Assembly: GCF_000739655.1 (NCBI RefSeq)
Contig: NZ_BATR01000092.1
Location: 62,001-126,000, forward strand
From: Verrucomicrobium sp. BvORR106
GTDB lineage: Bacteria; Verrucomicrobiota; Verrucomicrobiia; Verrucomicrobiales; Verrucomicrobiaceae
Length of the DNA stretch: 64,000 nt
Direction of reading: 5' to 3'
The notes under the pieces were generated by a model. That model made no database searches. It saw nothing but the letters and a program-made list of their open reading frames with translations, and was not told the origin of the DNA. Shown in pieces: positions 35,776 through 44,068 of this stretch. Numbering within the stretch: position 1 is the first letter of the stretch; every line of letters starts with the position of its first letter. Both the position numbers and the translations under genes were made by a program.

Positions 35776-35949
35776 GGAGGGCTGCGGCTGTCGGGAATTG
35801 TTCGTAGTTCAAACTTCAGTTTGCCTCAGTCGAAGCTCTTCCTCGAAGAGGATGCGGCCAAAAGCCCAACCCCGGAGGACTCCTATGGCGGCTTGCGGCA
35901 CGTAAGCGGCCTAAACGCTGTCGCGCGCGAGAACGTTCCGTCAAATCTG

Positions 35950-36254
35950 CCTGCCTACGCCTCGCAAGCTCACACCATCTTCCCTCTGCCAAAAAGCAAC
36001 CAACACCGATGTAGTTGACGACGTGAGGAGACACTAAATGAAGCGTCTGCAGCAATCATAACGCAGTAGACATCCAACCTCCCAACACCCTGTTGCCGCA
36101 TGTTCCAGCGGATACCTTGGCCCTTTGATCCCTCCGTCAGCCACTGCGCAATAGACCGGAAAGTTTGTGTCTCCTTACGTCGTCAACTACGACCGCCATT
36201 GGTATCGCTTGGGCAGAGGGGAAGCGCCGGTCCTGTTGCAGGCGTAGGCAGCCT
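35950..36254. repeat. imperfect inverted repeat, about 90-base arms
   Basis: The left arm (about 35950-36040), read in reverse complement, matches the right arm (about 36161-36254) with gaps. Best blocks are GTGTCTCCTCACGTCGTCAA versus GTGTCTCCTTACGTCGTCAA, then GGCAGAGGG and GGCGTAGGCAG in the same order and spacing. About 120 bases separate the arms. No transposase is present, so it could be a MITE-like remnant or a large RNA hairpin. Confidence 0.65.
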
Positions 36255-36310
36255 GAAAGGGACGTGTTGGCTTCGGTGGGTTGCGAAGGGTTCTAGCCGT
36301 CACAGGGCGT

Positions 36311-36382
36311 AGCCAAAGCGGCGGTTCCCGCGCGCACTCCAAAGATGCTTCGCGTCCAGGTGGAGGGGCGTGCAGATAAGAG
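36311..36382 (+). repeat. dispersed intergenic repeat, copy 1
   Basis: Starting with GCCAAAGCGGCG, this stretch aligns over about 70 bases with the intergenic stretch at 43812-43884, ending in GATAAGAG versus GAGTAAGAG. Identity by eye is about 70 percent, with blocks TCCNAAAG, GCG, CAGGTG and GGGCG conserved in order. Both copies are outside genes. Confidence 0.6.
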
Positions 36383-36427
36383 TATGCCTTCCCAGCCTTC
36401 GAGGTCAGAGGCCTGGCGGCATCCGCA

Positions 36428-37630
36428 TCATCCCAACATCTCCCCACATAACCACAACATCCGCGGCAGATGAAACGGCCCTTTCCATAAATTCCCCTTC
36501 AGCCTCACTGACGGCGTGCCATCCCGGTGCAAGTAGCCATACCACTCGCCGTGCTGGGCATCCGGGAAGTGAGCAAAGCTCCAGTCATGCACCTGCTGGT
36601 GCCAGCGGGCGTACTTCTCATCGCCGGTGGCTTTCCAGGCCATGAGGGTGGCAATGATGGCTTCACAATGAGGCCACCAGAATTTCATGTCGTGCCAGTA
36701 CTCCTGCACCGGCAGCCCGTGAAGATCGCGGAAATAAAAGAGTCCGCCGTGTTCCTTGTCCCAACCTCGCTCCCACATGCAGTTCAGAATCTGGAGCCCC
36801 AGTTGCACGAGCGTTTGGTCGTTCCGCAGGCGGCCTTCATGCAGGATGAACCACGCGCACTCGATGGCATGACCGGGGTTCAGCGTGCGGCCGTCAAAGT
36901 GATCGATGATGCTGCCATCCGGGGCGACTGTTTCCATCAACACCGCAAGCTCCGGCTTGAAGAATAGACGCTCAATCGTGCCAATGAAGTGATTGATCCA
37001 CTCCGTGGGCGTACGGCCGGAGATGGACTGATCACCCAGATTCGCCCGCAACTCCTGCGCGGTGGCGATGCCAATCATGAGCGGGCCGATGCCGAGCATG
37101 GGGCGCGTCTCAGGATTGACCTTGGGCGTCACCGCACCGGGCTCAAAGGCAAGGTGCAAATAACTGGCGAAGTCACGTTCTGCGGCGGAGGCGGCGTCGT
37201 CACTGCCGGTGGCTCGTGCCAGCGCGGCGTGGGCGATGGCGGCAAACGACTCGCTGAAAGCGTAGCGGCGCATGCGCAAGGGTTGGCCGTCGCGCGTGGT
37301 GGTGAAGTACATCTTGCGCCGGTCGCCAGCGCTGTAGCCGTACCGGTCCAGAAAGCTCACGCAGGATTGGGCGGCTTCGAGCCAATCTGCCCTGGGTTCG
37401 AGGTGTTGATGGAGGGTGGCGAACATCCAGCCTGCCCGACCCTGGAACCAGATGCTCTTGTCGGTGTCGAGGATGCGGCCGTCCCGATCAAGGGAGGTGA
37501 TGAGGCCTCCATGTTCATGATCGAGGCCGTGTTTCAGCCAGAAAGGCAGGACATCGTTGACCAGGGTCTGCCGATAGAGCGTGCGGAGCCGCTCGTGATG
37601 CCCGGGATCCGCTGGTGTGCCGGAGCTCAT
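36428..37630 (-). CDS. N-acylglucosamine 2-epimerase (AGE/RnBP family)
   Basis: A 400-residue alpha/alpha-barrel epimerase. The C-terminal half matches the renin-binding-protein type: DMKFWWPHCEAIIATLMAWK (motif with the catalytic His), FPDAQHGEWYGYLHRDG and KGPFHLPRMLWLCGEML. The N-terminal half has HEHGGLITSLDRDGRI and KSIWFQGRAGWMFATLH. These proteins interconvert N-acetylglucosamine and N-acetylmannosamine in the cytoplasm. The start overlaps the stop of the sialidase gene (ATGA), so the two are translated together. This points to use of ManNAc derived from sialic acid, although no sialate lyase is in the window. Confidence 0.88.
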   Translation of the reverse strand: MSSGTPADPGHHERLRTLYRQTLVNDVLPFWLKHGLDHEHGGLITSLDRDGRILDTDKSIWFQGRAGWMFATLHQHLEPRADWLEAAQSCVSFLDRYGYSAGDRRKMYFTTTRDGQPLRMRRYAFSESFAAIAHAALARATGSDDAASAAERDFASYLHLAFEPGAVTPKVNPETRPMLGIGPLMIGIATAQELRANLGDQSISGRTPTEWINHFIGTIERLFFKPELAVLMETVAPDGSIIDHFDGRTLNPGHAIECAWFILHEGRLRNDQTLVQLGLQILNCMWERGWDKEHGGLFYFRDLHGLPVQEYWHDMKFWWPHCEAIIATLMAWKATGDEKYARWHQQVHDWSFAHFPDAQHGEWYGYLHRDGTPSVRLKGNLWKGPFHLPRMLWLCGEMLG

Positions 37631-38787
37631 GGGGCGGGGGAGGCGGTGATCCAGCCCAGCTCGAACCTCGCGAGCCGGATAACTTCGTAGGCTCCCTTTT
37701 CGCCGGTTTCATAGAGACAGCCCACGCGCCCGTCGGGCAGTCGGGCGAGGGTGGAGTAGGCGAACCATTCGGGTTCAAGGAGTCTCTTGGCGGACCAGGT
37801 CTTTCCGTCGTCCGTGCTGAGCTGCACGGCGCCCCGGTGACGCTGCTTCGTGCTGTCGGGGCCGGAATAGAGGAGGTGACCAGCGTCATAGCGGAGAAGC
37901 GAGGCGGCACAGGGCGGAGCGGGGAGCTGAGGCACTTCATAGACATCAGACCAGGTCACTCCGCCATCCTTGCTGACGGCTGTCTTCCGGCAGTCGGAGG
38001 TGCGATGCTCGTCCCGCGTGTTGAGCATGACGCTGCCGTCGGACAGTTCTGCCATCTGCACTTCGTTGACGCGGCTCACCATTTGTCCCTTGGCGTTGGG
38101 GGCAGTGGCTCCCGGCGCGTTGTTGCCCATCTGCCAGGTTTTCCCGCCATCATCACTGTATACGGCATAGACGTTCCACTGACCGGCTGGTCCCTCATTG
38201 AAGGGGACGATCAACCGGCCAGCATGGGATCCCGCGATGAGTTGGATGCCGATGCCAGGACCGCTGGCAAGAGTCGTGACCTTCTCCGCGCGCTTCGTCG
38301 TCGCGGTGATGTCTTGGGGCGCAGACCAAGTCGCCCCCTCATCGTCAGACGTCATGAGCAGGTTCTTCACGATGGCCTCACCGGTGACTCCCGGCTGTAG
38401 CCCCTTGTTGAACTCGGAGAGCCCGGCAGGATAACGCTGGAACATGACGAACACCCGTCCCGTCCGGGCATCTTGCACCGGCACCGGGTTGTTCAGAGAA
38501 TGGTCGCCATCATCCTGCACCACCTGCAGGGCTGACCACGTTGATCCGCCATCGGTGCTGCGTTTCAGGATGATGTCGTTGGCCGACTGGTCACCGAGCG
38601 TGCGCCTGCCTTCAGCAAATGCCAGCAGCGTGCCCTTCTGTGTGACCAGCAGAGCGGGGATGCGGATGCCGCCGTAGCCGCTCTCACCCTTCGTGAAGAC
38701 GACCGTATGATCGGGTGCCGCTGCGTTGAGCGGACCGCTGGCCAAGGCAACGACGCAGGCGAGTCTTGAAATCAAGGGGAAGCGCAT
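37627..38787 (-). CDS. exo-alpha-sialidase (GH33-like)
   Basis: A 386-residue secreted six-bladed propeller with a signal peptide (MRFPLISRLACVVALASGPLNA). The RIP motif is GGIRIPALLV (Arg42). Asp-box repeats are STDGGSTW, TSDDEGATW, YSDDGGKTW, SKDGGVTW and STDDGKTW. Further active-site-like segments are MAELSDGSVMLNTRDEHR (a likely Glu nucleophile partner and second Arg) and YSTLARLPDGRVGCLYE (candidate Tyr and Glu). It should release terminal sialic acid from glycans outside the cytoplasm. The 2-epimerase gene overlaps its stop codon. Confidence 0.9.
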   Translation of the reverse strand: MRFPLISRLACVVALASGPLNAAAPDHTVVFTKGESGYGGIRIPALLVTQKGTLLAFAEGRRTLGDQSANDIILKRSTDGGSTWSALQVVQDDGDHSLNNPVPVQDARTGRVFVMFQRYPAGLSEFNKGLQPGVTGEAIVKNLLMTSDDEGATWSAPQDITATTKRAEKVTTLASGPGIGIQLIAGSHAGRLIVPFNEGPAGQWNVYAVYSDDGGKTWQMGNNAPGATAPNAKGQMVSRVNEVQMAELSDGSVMLNTRDEHRTSDCRKTAVSKDGGVTWSDVYEVPQLPAPPCAASLLRYDAGHLLYSGPDSTKQRHRGAVQLSTDDGKTWSAKRLLEPEWFAYSTLARLPDGRVGCLYETGEKGAYEVIRLARFELGWITASPAP

Positions 38788-38931
38788 GGGACAACATTGT
38801 AGCCACCGTGACCGCCAGGAAAGCTTGGTCTGCCTGTCTTACCTGCATACAAGCGGCGGGCGCGAAATGATGGCTTGAGCTTGAAGCCCGGGGCGACTGA
38901 GGCGAAAGCTGGGGCGCTCCGGCCCCCAAAC

Positions 38932-39486
38932 ATGGATACCTTCCTCCACTGCCTGATCTCGGGTTTCCACCACATCGTGCCGGAAGGGCCGGACCACGTT
39001 CTGTTCGTGCTGGGACTGTTCCTGATGTGCCGGGAGGTGGGTTCATTGTTGTGGCAGGTCACCCTGTTCACCCTGGCACACTCCCTCACGCTGGCTTTGG
39101 CGCTGTGTGGTTTGGTCACCCTGCCGGACCGACCGGTGGAGATCTTGATCGCCCTCAGCATCGCCTTCATCGCGGTGGAAAACCTCGTGATGAAAGATTT
39201 GAGCCGCTGGCGACCGCTGGTGGTGGTCGTGTTCGGCCTCGTCCACGGTTTCGGCTTCGCCGGGGCCTTTGTGGAGTCGGGCATCCCCCTGAATGATCCT
39301 CTGGTGGCGGTGCTGGGGCTGAATTTGGGAGTGGAGTTGGGCCAGCTTGCAGTTCTGGCTGTGGCATTTGCGTTGTTTGGCCGGTATTGGGAGCGCGGGT
39401 GGTACCGGAAGGCGGTCACCATTCCCGGTTCCCTGGCGATCGGAGCGCTGGGGCTGAGCTGGGCTGTCATGCGCATGGCCGCCTGA
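38932..39486 (+). CDS. HupE/UreJ-like membrane protein
   Basis: The ATG at 38932 (MDTFLHCLISGFHH) is preferred over an upstream one whose extra residues are not membrane-like. The 184-residue protein has six helices and the HupE/UreJ-type motifs GFHHIVPEGPDHVLFVLGLF, TLAHSLTLALA and LVHGFGFAGAF, with conserved His and Asp that may bind nickel. No hydrogenase or urease gene is in the window. A metal permease or chaperone role is therefore inference. The gene is divergent from the sialidase gene. Confidence 0.8.
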   Translation: MDTFLHCLISGFHHIVPEGPDHVLFVLGLFLMCREVGSLLWQVTLFTLAHSLTLALALCGLVTLPDRPVEILIALSIAFIAVENLVMKDLSRWRPLVVVVFGLVHGFGFAGAFVESGIPLNDPLVAVLGLNLGVELGQLAVLAVAFALFGRYWERGWYRKAVTIPGSLAIGALGLSWAVMRMAA

Positions 39487-39553
39487 GGACTGTCTCACAC
39501 CGCCGCATGGTAAAGGTTTGCAAAACGCTTGGATGCCCATATTTTGCCGGGCG

Positions 39554-40441
39554 ATGCGTCCCAAAAACGTCCTTTTGACCCTCTCCGTACTGTGGCTGAT
39601 GCTCGGTCTGCCGCTGGCTTCTTTGCAGGCCCAGTCAACCGGGGGAGGCCAGCCAGGGGCAGCTGCTCCGGTGATCACCTCCTCGGCACCAGGGACGATT
39701 CCACCTGGGGCACAGGCGTCGGCGCTCGATGGTGGCATCGGCAACATCAAACACAAAATGGGGCTTCTGTTTTACCCCATGGTGGTGCTCTCGCTTTTCA
39801 CCCTGGCGCTCATCTTCTTCAACGGCTTCACCATCCGCCAAAATGCCGTCGTGAGCGATGCCTTCATGAACTCTGCGGACGCCCTGATCCGCAAGCAGGA
39901 CTACCTGGGCCTGTTGGCCGTCTGCAACCGTCGCAATGAGTGCGTGGCCCGGGTCACGGCCAAGGCGCTGGACTTTGCCACCAAGAACCCGACCGCGAGC
40001 TTCGACGAAGTGCGCGAGGTGACCGAGGCCGAGGGTAGCCGTCAGGCGAGCCTGATCCTTCAGCGCATCTCCTACTTGGGCGACGTGGGCTCTATTGCCC
40101 CCATGATGGGACTGCTGGGCACGGTGTTTGGTCTGATCACCTCCTTCAACCAGATCTCCCACACGCAGTTTGCGGGTAGCCAGGCCGTGGGCGTGGCTAC
40201 TGGGGTGTATGAAGCTCTTTTCTGTACGGCTGCCGGTCTCATCATCGGTATCCCAGCCCTCATGATCTACGCCATGCTGCGTGGCAAGGCCCAGCGCCTC
40301 GTGTCGGAGCTGGAATCTGCCAGCACCCACCTCATGGCCCTGCTTTCCGCCCAGTACAAGCGTGCTGCTCGCGCCGCTGCTTCCCGCTCGGCCGCTGCCT
40401 CCGCCGGGCACGGCGCGCACACGGAAATCCCCGCGCTCTGA
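39554..40441 (+). CDS. ExbB/TolQ/MotA-type proton channel protein
   Basis: The ATG at 39554 (MRPKNVLLTLSVLWLMLGLP) starts a 295-residue protein with a cleavable-type signal peptide ending at LQAQ, as often seen in ExbB of this phylum. A first helix near 75-95 is followed by a cytoplasmic domain and then two helices: SIAPMMGLLGTVFGLITSFNQI and GVYEALFCTAAGLIIGIPALM, the TolQ/ExbB hallmark. It forms the proton channel that, with ExbD, energises an outer-membrane or periplasmic partner. The ExbD gene follows after 101 bases. Confidence 0.93.
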   Translation: MRPKNVLLTLSVLWLMLGLPLASLQAQSTGGGQPGAAAPVITSSAPGTIPPGAQASALDGGIGNIKHKMGLLFYPMVVLSLFTLALIFFNGFTIRQNAVVSDAFMNSADALIRKQDYLGLLAVCNRRNECVARVTAKALDFATKNPTASFDEVREVTEAEGSRQASLILQRISYLGDVGSIAPMMGLLGTVFGLITSFNQISHTQFAGSQAVGVATGVYEALFCTAAGLIIGIPALMIYAMLRGKAQRLVSELESASTHLMALLSAQYKRAARAAASRSAAASAGHGAHTEIPAL

Positions 40442-40542
40442 TCAGATTCCGGCCTGCGCCGGGCCCTCACAGCGCAGGAGACGGCACGTCGAGGTGATTG
40501 GAACCCCGGTGCCGCCTGAGGCCCATAAATAGGATCGAACGC

Positions 40543-41025
40543 ATGAAATTCCGCAACGTCAGCAAGATCGAGCCCATTCCCCTGCAGTTGGCTCCCCTGA
40601 TCGACATCCTTTTGCTCCTCCTTCTGTTCTTCATCATCACGATGAACTTCGCCAAGCAGGAGACAGAGATCGAGATCGCTGTGCCTGCTGCCGAGGAAGG
40701 CAAGGAGAACACCGACCGGACCTACGGTGAGATCGTGGTCAACGTCAAAAAGGACGGCACCATCACCATGGAAGGGCAGACGCTCACGGAAGAGCAGCTC
40801 CTGAACAAGCTCAAATTGATCGCCAGTGTGCAGAAGGATCAGGCGGTGATCCTGCGCAGTGACGAGAACAGTCTCTACAAGTTCACCATTAATGTCTTGG
40901 ATGTCTGCCAGAAAGCGGGCATTTGGAACGTCTCTTTTGCGACGCGACCACCAGAATCCGATGCCCCAGGCGGTGCGCCGCCCTCAGCCCCCGCCCCTTC
41001 GGCAGCTGCCTCCACCGCCTTGTAG
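40543..41025 (+). CDS. ExbD/TolR biopolymer transport protein
   Basis: The ATG at 40543 (MKFRNVSKIEPIPLQL) gives 160 residues. One helix near residues 15-36 carries the essential Asp in LAPLIDILLLLLLFF. A periplasmic domain follows (GEIVVNVKKDGTITMEGQTL, AVILRSDENSLYKFTINVLD) and a Pro/Ala-rich tail. It pairs with the upstream ExbB protein. No TonB gene is adjacent; the TPR protein downstream may replace it as the partner. Confidence 0.92.
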   Translation: MKFRNVSKIEPIPLQLAPLIDILLLLLLFFIITMNFAKQETEIEIAVPAAEEGKENTDRTYGEIVVNVKKDGTITMEGQTLTEEQLLNKLKLIASVQKDQAVILRSDENSLYKFTINVLDVCQKAGIWNVSFATRPPESDAPGGAPPSAPAPSAAASTAL

Positions 41026-41049
41026 CGCGCGTCTATTTCCAGAATTTTC

Positions 41050-43587
41050 ATGAAAGCCCCAGCCCTGGTTCGTTCCACCGGTCTTGTCATCGCCAGCCTC
41101 GCCATGGGGGTGGGGGTGGGTTCGACCGGATTCCAAGCCACGGCCTTGGGGCAGGCAGTGCCTCGGGCAGTGCCCATTGCTGAGCCGGGTGCCGCACCCC
41201 GGGCCATCCCTGTGGAGACGCCACAGGCTCCACCCCGGGCTACGCCTGCAGTGGATCCAGGCCGGGTGCCCGGACCGGATGAGGACCTGTACGACTACGC
41301 GACGCTGACCTACAACCAGCAGGACTACAAGCTGGCCATCAAGCCCTACACGGACTACGTCACGAATTACCCGTTGGGGCGGCATGGGGCAGAGGCTTGG
41401 TTCCGTCTGGGCGAGTGCTACTACAAGACGAAGCAGAACGACGACGCGAAGCGCTGCTACAATGAGGTGCTGACCCGCTTCCCGCGGACTGACAGCGCTG
41501 GCCTTGCGGCCTACCGCATGGGCATGTTCTCCTACAACGCCAAGGACTACGCCAAGGGGGCGACCTTCTTTGAGATCGCCGAGAAGCTGGGCACGAACGT
41601 GGATTTCAAGCTGGGTTCCGTCTTCAACAAGGCCCTCTGCTACAAGTACTCCAACCAGAAGGAAAAAGCGCTCACCGCCTTCAAGGTGGTGGCGGGTGTG
41701 AAGGGGGGCGATTTGCAGAATCGCGAGTTTGCCCTTCAGGAAGTGGCCTTGGGCTCCAGTGAACTGGGCAAGAAGGAAGATGCCATCGCGACCTACCTTG
41801 AGATCATTGCCGACGCCAAGGATGACAAGGTGCTGGGCGACGCCCTTCTGCGCTCGGGTTTGCTCTACAACGACCTCAACAAGCCGGAGCAGGCGCTCAA
41901 GAATTTCGAGCGGGCCCTCGCTCTGAAGGATCTGCCCTCTGACAAGAAGGGCGTGGCGGTGTACGGCTTGATTCAAGGAAACTACGTCAAGGGCGACTAT
42001 GACGGTGCCATTGACACGTACACGAAGAACGCCACCGTGCTGGCTCCGGAAGACTTGCAGGGCAAGATGCTGCTCATCGTGGGCAATGCCTACAAGAACA
42101 AGCAGATGTACCGCCAGGCGGTGGACACCTTCCTCGTCATCGAGAAGAACCACCCCGACACCAAGGAGGCCCTTGAGGCCGGCTATCAGAAGCTGGTGTG
42201 CTTCTTCCAGCTGAATGACAAGGACATGCCCATCTTCGCAGAGCGGTTCGAGGAACGCTACGCCACGAAGTTCCCGGGTCATGAGTACCTGCTGATGTCC
42301 CGGCTCATCCGCGCCGACTGGTGGTTCAGCAAGGCCGAGTACAAGCAGGCGGCCGCCGCGTTCTCCGGGCTGGACGTGAGCAAGGTGCCCAACAAGGTGC
42401 GCGCCACGGTGATCTACAAGAAGGGCTTTGCCGAGGCCGAGGCCGGCAAGTACACGGATGCGGTCAACACGCTGACAATGTTCATCCAGGAGTTTCCCAA
42501 GGATGCCAACCTGCCCGTGGCCCTGGCCCAGCGGGGGATCTCCTACAAGGGCATTCCCTCCTTCGACAAAGCGCTGGCGGACTTCACGGTGATCATCAAG
42601 GACTTCCGCGGGCATCCAGCACTGGAAATGGCCTACTATCAGAGTGGGGACATCAAATCCCGCCTGCGTGATTTCCCCGGGATGATCACGGATTTTGAGA
42701 CGCTGGTGAAGACCTTTCCCGCGACTCCGGCCGCCGCCGAGTGCTGGTATCGCATCGGCCGCGGTTACTTCGATCTGAAGACACGTGAAGGCTACGGCAA
42801 GGCCATTGAGCCCCTGCGCAAGGCCATTGAGCAGGATCCCAAGAAGTACCTGGACGAAGCCAGCCAGTTGCTCATCTCCTGCCAGACCCTGCGGGAAGAC
42901 GTGGATGGTCTTTCCAAGGAGATCGACAAGTACTACGAAGTGCGTGAGACCGCGAGCATCTCCCCGGCCATCCTGGCCTGGCTGGGCGAGCGCTACTTCA
43001 AGCGCGACAACTTCAAGGCCGCCGCCAAGTACCTGGTGAAGGCGACCACTCCTGACAATCCCTCCGGCACGCAGGGCATTGTGTGGAACTACCTCGGCAT
43101 GGCCGAGCTGGAGAATGGCAGCTATGATGCCGCCATCCGCGCGCTCGACTTCTATCTCGCGCAGACTCCGGAAGGGGCCAGCCGTGCGAAGGCGCTCCTG
43201 ACCAAGGGGCACGCTCTCCTGGGCAAGAAGAGTCTGGACGAGGCTGATGCCTGTGCGATTGAAGGACTCCAGATCATGAAAGAGGGCCGTCTGCACGCCC
43301 AGTTGCAGCTGCTTCAGGGGGACATCTTCATGGTGCGTGGCGAAGTGGCCGCCCCTGGCGGTGACCTTGACGGTGCCAAGGCTGCCTGGCAGAAAGCTGC
43401 AGGAAACTACGTGGTGGTGAGCCAGGTGTTCGTCGATCCCGAGATCACTCCGGAGGCCGCTCACAAGGCCGCTGAAGCGCTGGACAAGCTGGGCCAGAAA
43501 GACAAAGCCAGCTCACTGAGGGACCAGATCAAGACCAAGTACCCGAACTTCGTTCCCAAGGGCCGGATCAAGGACAAGGAAGCGTAA
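41050..43587 (+). CDS. large exported TPR protein
   Basis: An 845-residue protein with an N-terminal hydrophobic segment (TGLVIASLAMGVGVGSTGF), a Pro/Ala/Arg-rich spacer to about residue 75, then about 16 TPR-like units to the end. Typical units are AWFRLGECYYKTKQNDDAKRC (shown in part) and YLEIIADAKDDKVLGDALLR. It starts 24 bases after exbD. A periplasmic scaffold powered by, or attached to, the ExbBD motor would fit; YbgF/CpoB next to TolQR is a smaller precedent. No enzymatic motif is seen. Confidence 0.82.
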   Translation: MKAPALVRSTGLVIASLAMGVGVGSTGFQATALGQAVPRAVPIAEPGAAPRAIPVETPQAPPRATPAVDPGRVPGPDEDLYDYATLTYNQQDYKLAIKPYTDYVTNYPLGRHGAEAWFRLGECYYKTKQNDDAKRCYNEVLTRFPRTDSAGLAAYRMGMFSYNAKDYAKGATFFEIAEKLGTNVDFKLGSVFNKALCYKYSNQKEKALTAFKVVAGVKGGDLQNREFALQEVALGSSELGKKEDAIATYLEIIADAKDDKVLGDALLRSGLLYNDLNKPEQALKNFERALALKDLPSDKKGVAVYGLIQGNYVKGDYDGAIDTYTKNATVLAPEDLQGKMLLIVGNAYKNKQMYRQAVDTFLVIEKNHPDTKEALEAGYQKLVCFFQLNDKDMPIFAERFEERYATKFPGHEYLLMSRLIRADWWFSKAEYKQAAAAFSGLDVSKVPNKVRATVIYKKGFAEAEAGKYTDAVNTLTMFIQEFPKDANLPVALAQRGISYKGIPSFDKALADFTVIIKDFRGHPALEMAYYQSGDIKSRLRDFPGMITDFETLVKTFPATPAAAECWYRIGRGYFDLKTREGYGKAIEPLRKAIEQDPKKYLDEASQLLISCQTLREDVDGLSKEIDKYYEVRETASISPAILAWLGERYFKRDNFKAAAKYLVKATTPDNPSGTQGIVWNYLGMAELENGSYDAAIRALDFYLAQTPEGASRAKALLTKGHALLGKKSLDEADACAIEGLQIMKEGRLHAQLQLLQGDIFMVRGEVAAPGGDLDGAKAAWQKAAGNYVVVSQVFVDPEITPEAAHKAAEALDKLGQKDKASSLRDQIKTKYPNFVPKGRIKDKEA

Positions 43588-44068
43588 GGGCAAGGGGACT
43601 TGGCGGTGCCTCTGACGTGAGTCTTTGGCATCGTTTGGTACATCCAACCTCGCGCCAGCGTCTTGGTGTGCTGGTGACTTGACACCGCTTTCGCCAGCGA
43701 ATAGCAGGAGCGAATGGAGGCTGGATGGCATGGGGATAGGGACGCGCTGTGACGTCGCGGCCCGCCCAATTCCTCTGCTTATGTGATTGGGTATGAGGAC
43801 ATCACTAGGTCCGCCAAAGCGGCGATACTCGCCGCAGTCCCAAAAGCGCTGCGCGCTCAGGTGTTGGGCGAGGTGAGTAAGAGGGCGCGGCTACAGGCTT
43901 GTGATGCCGGAGGGTGAGGGAGGAACTGCGAGCGGAGGATCACAGCCACCGCCTTGGTAGCTTGCACCCGCAGCACCATGTCGCCTGACGTTCCCGGCAG
44001 GATGCCGAGAACTGCACGCAGGATGCGTGCGGTCCTCAAGATAGGCTCCCCCACTCAGTCCAATGCCC
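43588..44068. other. 481-base gene-free region with repeat and stem-loops
   Basis: The region lies between the convergent TPR and phnY genes and has no convincing gene. It shares ACATCCAACCTC (43639-43650) and the repeat at 43812-43884 with the region 35776-36427. Near phnY there are two stem-loops: GGCA/TGCC at about 43996-44006 and a 13-base stem at 44007-44037 with loop AGGAT. The second may help end the phn transcript, although it has no U-tract. Confidence 0.65.
43812..43884 (+). repeat. dispersed intergenic repeat, copy 2
   Basis: It begins CGCCAAAGCGGCGATACTCG, contains small hairpins (GCGGCGATACTCGCCGC, AGCGCTGCGCGCT) and aligns with 36311-36382. The hairpins are better preserved here than in copy 1. 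Confidence 0.6.

Larger units (their letters stand above)
35776..36427. other. 652-base gene-free region with repeats
   Basis: No convincing gene is seen. The region begins with small inverted repeats just after the operon end (CAAACTTCAGTTTG, TCTTCCTCGAAGA), holds a large imperfect inverted repeat, and ends with a copy of a dispersed repeat. A minus-strand open frame at 36187-36447 has an Arg/Pro-rich composition and crosses the repeat, so it is probably not coding. Confidence 0.7.

Noticed and set aside
35776-36427. tRNA or other small RNA gene
   Set aside because: No cloverleaf or GGTTCGANTCC-type T-arm could be found here or in the other gene-free region at 43588-44068.
36187-36447. 86-codon minus-strand frame in the repeat region
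   Set aside because: It overlaps the dispersed repeat and is Arg/Pro/Ala-rich without a signal or domain; probably repeat-derived noise.
40984-43464. 826-codon minus-strand frame opposite the TPR protein
   Set aside because: It is antisense to a clear TPR gene and has no recognisable domain; it also overlaps exbD.
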